Shown: piece after piece, positions 63,289 through 64,000 of the stretch
How the letters are laid out: the number at the start of each line of letters is the position of its first letter
Position numbering within the stretch: the first letter of the stretch is position 1
Source of the DNA: Gammaproteobacteria bacterium
GTDB lineage: Bacteria > Pseudomonadota > Gammaproteobacteria > Xanthomonadales > SZUA-36
Length of the DNA stretch: 64,000 nt
Direction: 5' to 3'
NCBI GenBank assembly: GCA_030428105.1
Contig: JAUIBE010000002.1
Coordinates: 124,001-188,000, forward strand
Notes under the pieces: generated by a model
Database searches by the model: none
Told to the model about the DNA's origin: nothing
The model's input: the letters and a program-made list of their open reading frames with translations, nothing else
Position numbers and translations under genes: made by a program

Positions 63289-63338
63289 AGCTGCTAGTTG
63301 GGGCCTTCCTGGCTTCGAGTCAACAATCGTACAGGGGT

Positions 63339-63680
63339 ATGACAACCACAATGCGCATTTGTCTCCTTGAAGAAGTCGGAGAAAGCGGAAAAGAAGCCAT
63401 GCTGGATGGCCCTGACGGCCCCGAGTGGCTGATGTTATTTCACCGCGATGGCGTACTCACCGCCTGGCGCAACGTTTGCCCCCACCAGGGACGTTCGCTC
63501 AATTTTGCGCCGGACAAGTTCCTGTTCACCCCGAAAGGCCACCTGGTCTGCGCCCACCACGGCGCCAGTTTCACGCTGGAAGACGGCGCCTGCGTGGAAG
63601 GGCCCTGCAAGGGCGCCCGCCTTGCGCCAGTTGAAGTCGCGGTTGAAGACGGCTGGGTGTGCCGCCGGGAAACTCAGTAG
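63339..63680 (+). CDS. Rieske [2Fe-2S] ferredoxin-like protein
   Basis: 113 residues, a single Rieske domain: Cys47-Pro-His49 ('NVCPHQGRSL') and Cys71-Ala-His-His74 ('LVCAHHGASF') give the CxH/CxxH cluster ligands. No signal peptide, so cytoplasmic; size fits NirD-like or dioxygenase-type Rieske ferredoxins, which feed electrons to oxygenases or reductases. No partner oxygenase or reductase is adjacent. The 3' end overlaps the convergent transporter gene by 7 bases. Confidence 0.88.
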   Translation: MTTTMRICLLEEVGESGKEAMLDGPDGPEWLMLFHRDGVLTAWRNVCPHQGRSLNFAPDKFLFTPKGHLVCAHHGASFTLEDGACVEGPCKGARLAPVEVAVEDGWVCRRETQ

Positions 63681-64000
63681 ATCAGGTTCATCACGGTGAG
63701 CATGACCACGACGAAGATCACGCTCATTGGCGTGCCCACCCGGATGAAGTCGGAAACCCGGTAGCCACCGGGACCCATGATCAGGGCGTTCACCTGGTGG
63801 GTGGGAAGGATAAACGCGTTGGAAGCCGAAAGCGCCACGATCAGGGCATACATCGTGGGGTTGGCCCCGGTCGCAAACGCAATGCTGAGCGCGATCGGCA
63901 CCAGGATGGTGGTGGCGCCCACATTCGACATCACCAGGCTGAACACGGTTGCCAGCAAGGCCAGCGCCACCTGGATAGCCACCTCCGGCACATCACCCAG
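63674..64000 (-). CDS. SLC13-family anion:sodium symporter (5'-truncated by window edge)
   Basis: The frame runs to base 64000, so the N-terminal part is missing. The visible ~108 residues are the last membrane helices of a divalent anion symporter of the SLC13/DASS type: 'SNVGATTILVPIALSIAFATGANPTMYALIVALSASNAFILPTHQVNALIMGPGGYRVSDFIRVGTPMSVIFVVVMLTVM'. 'SNVGAT' and 'S-x-A-F-I-L-P-T-H' are the Na+/substrate signature loops. Likely substrates are dicarboxylates or sulfate. Convergent with the Rieske gene. Confidence 0.82.
   Translation of the reverse strand: MGDVPEVAIQVALALLATVFSLVMSNVGATTILVPIALSIAFATGANPTMYALIVALSASNAFILPTHQVNALIMGPGGYRVSDFIRVGTPMSVIFVVVMLTVMNLIY

Overview
The window is a GC-rich stretch (low-to-mid 60s percent by eye) of a Gram-negative chromosome with tightly packed housekeeping and envelope genes. 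The Mla lipid-transport operon, several lipoproteins, DegQ-, SppA-, PspA- and NhaB-type proteins, and three proteins ending in IPTL-CTERM sorting tails point to a gammaproteobacterium near Xanthomonadales/Wenzhouxiangellaceae. That placement is an inference. No tRNA, rRNA, CRISPR array, prophage or transposase gene was seen.

Layout. 1-12.7 kb: an IPTL-CTERM nuclease-like protein (cut by the left edge), a pirin, an acyl-CoA ligase, a glycosyltransferase/LpxH-like pair, a PAP2 phosphatase, a His/Met-rich secreted pair that may handle metal, a c-type-heme IPTL-CTERM protein and an IPTL-CTERM beta-propeller protein. 12.7-18.8 kb: an amino-acid permease, an AT-rich island, a probable large structured RNA (about 14.40-14.80 kb) ending in a strong terminator, then the complete mlaFEDCBA operon. 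18.8-24.8 kb: an oligopeptide-type ABC importer with a fused double ATPase, followed by an LEA14-like lipoprotein. 24.8-39.8 kb: mostly single genes, including a Grx/A-type-like/rhodanese fusion, xthA, prlC, dgkA, sppA, pspA behind a sigma-54 promoter, a META-domain protein, a MATE exporter, an SDR enzyme and a DUF3667 protein.

39.8-50.7 kb: a leucyl aminopeptidase and a DegQ protease face a four-gene array. The array is a KefB/C-type antiporter, a periplasmic binding protein, a HAMP-PP2C-HATPase regulator and a STAS protein, and looks like a partner-switching signalling module. Next is an HlyD-type fusion protein overlapping a CDF-like protein that lacks the canonical CDF metal ligands. 50.7-64 kb: an HNH protein, a 5'-3' exonuclease, a Nudix hydrolase and an isoaspartyl peptidase. 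The S-adenosylmethionine cycle genes metK-ahcY-metF follow, divergent from nhaB, with a 32-bp dyad between them. Small membrane, CBS and Rieske proteins and a cut-off SLC13 transporter complete the window.

The most unusual non-coding content is two copies (about 51.67-52.20 kb and 61.53-62.08 kb) of a roughly 0.5-kb element. It has 30-bp terminal inverted repeats and nested hairpins, and two stem pairs differ between the copies by compensatory double substitutions. The structured RNA upstream of the mla operon is the second most unusual. These two, together with the binding-protein/phosphatase/STAS module, are the best candidates for undescribed biology.
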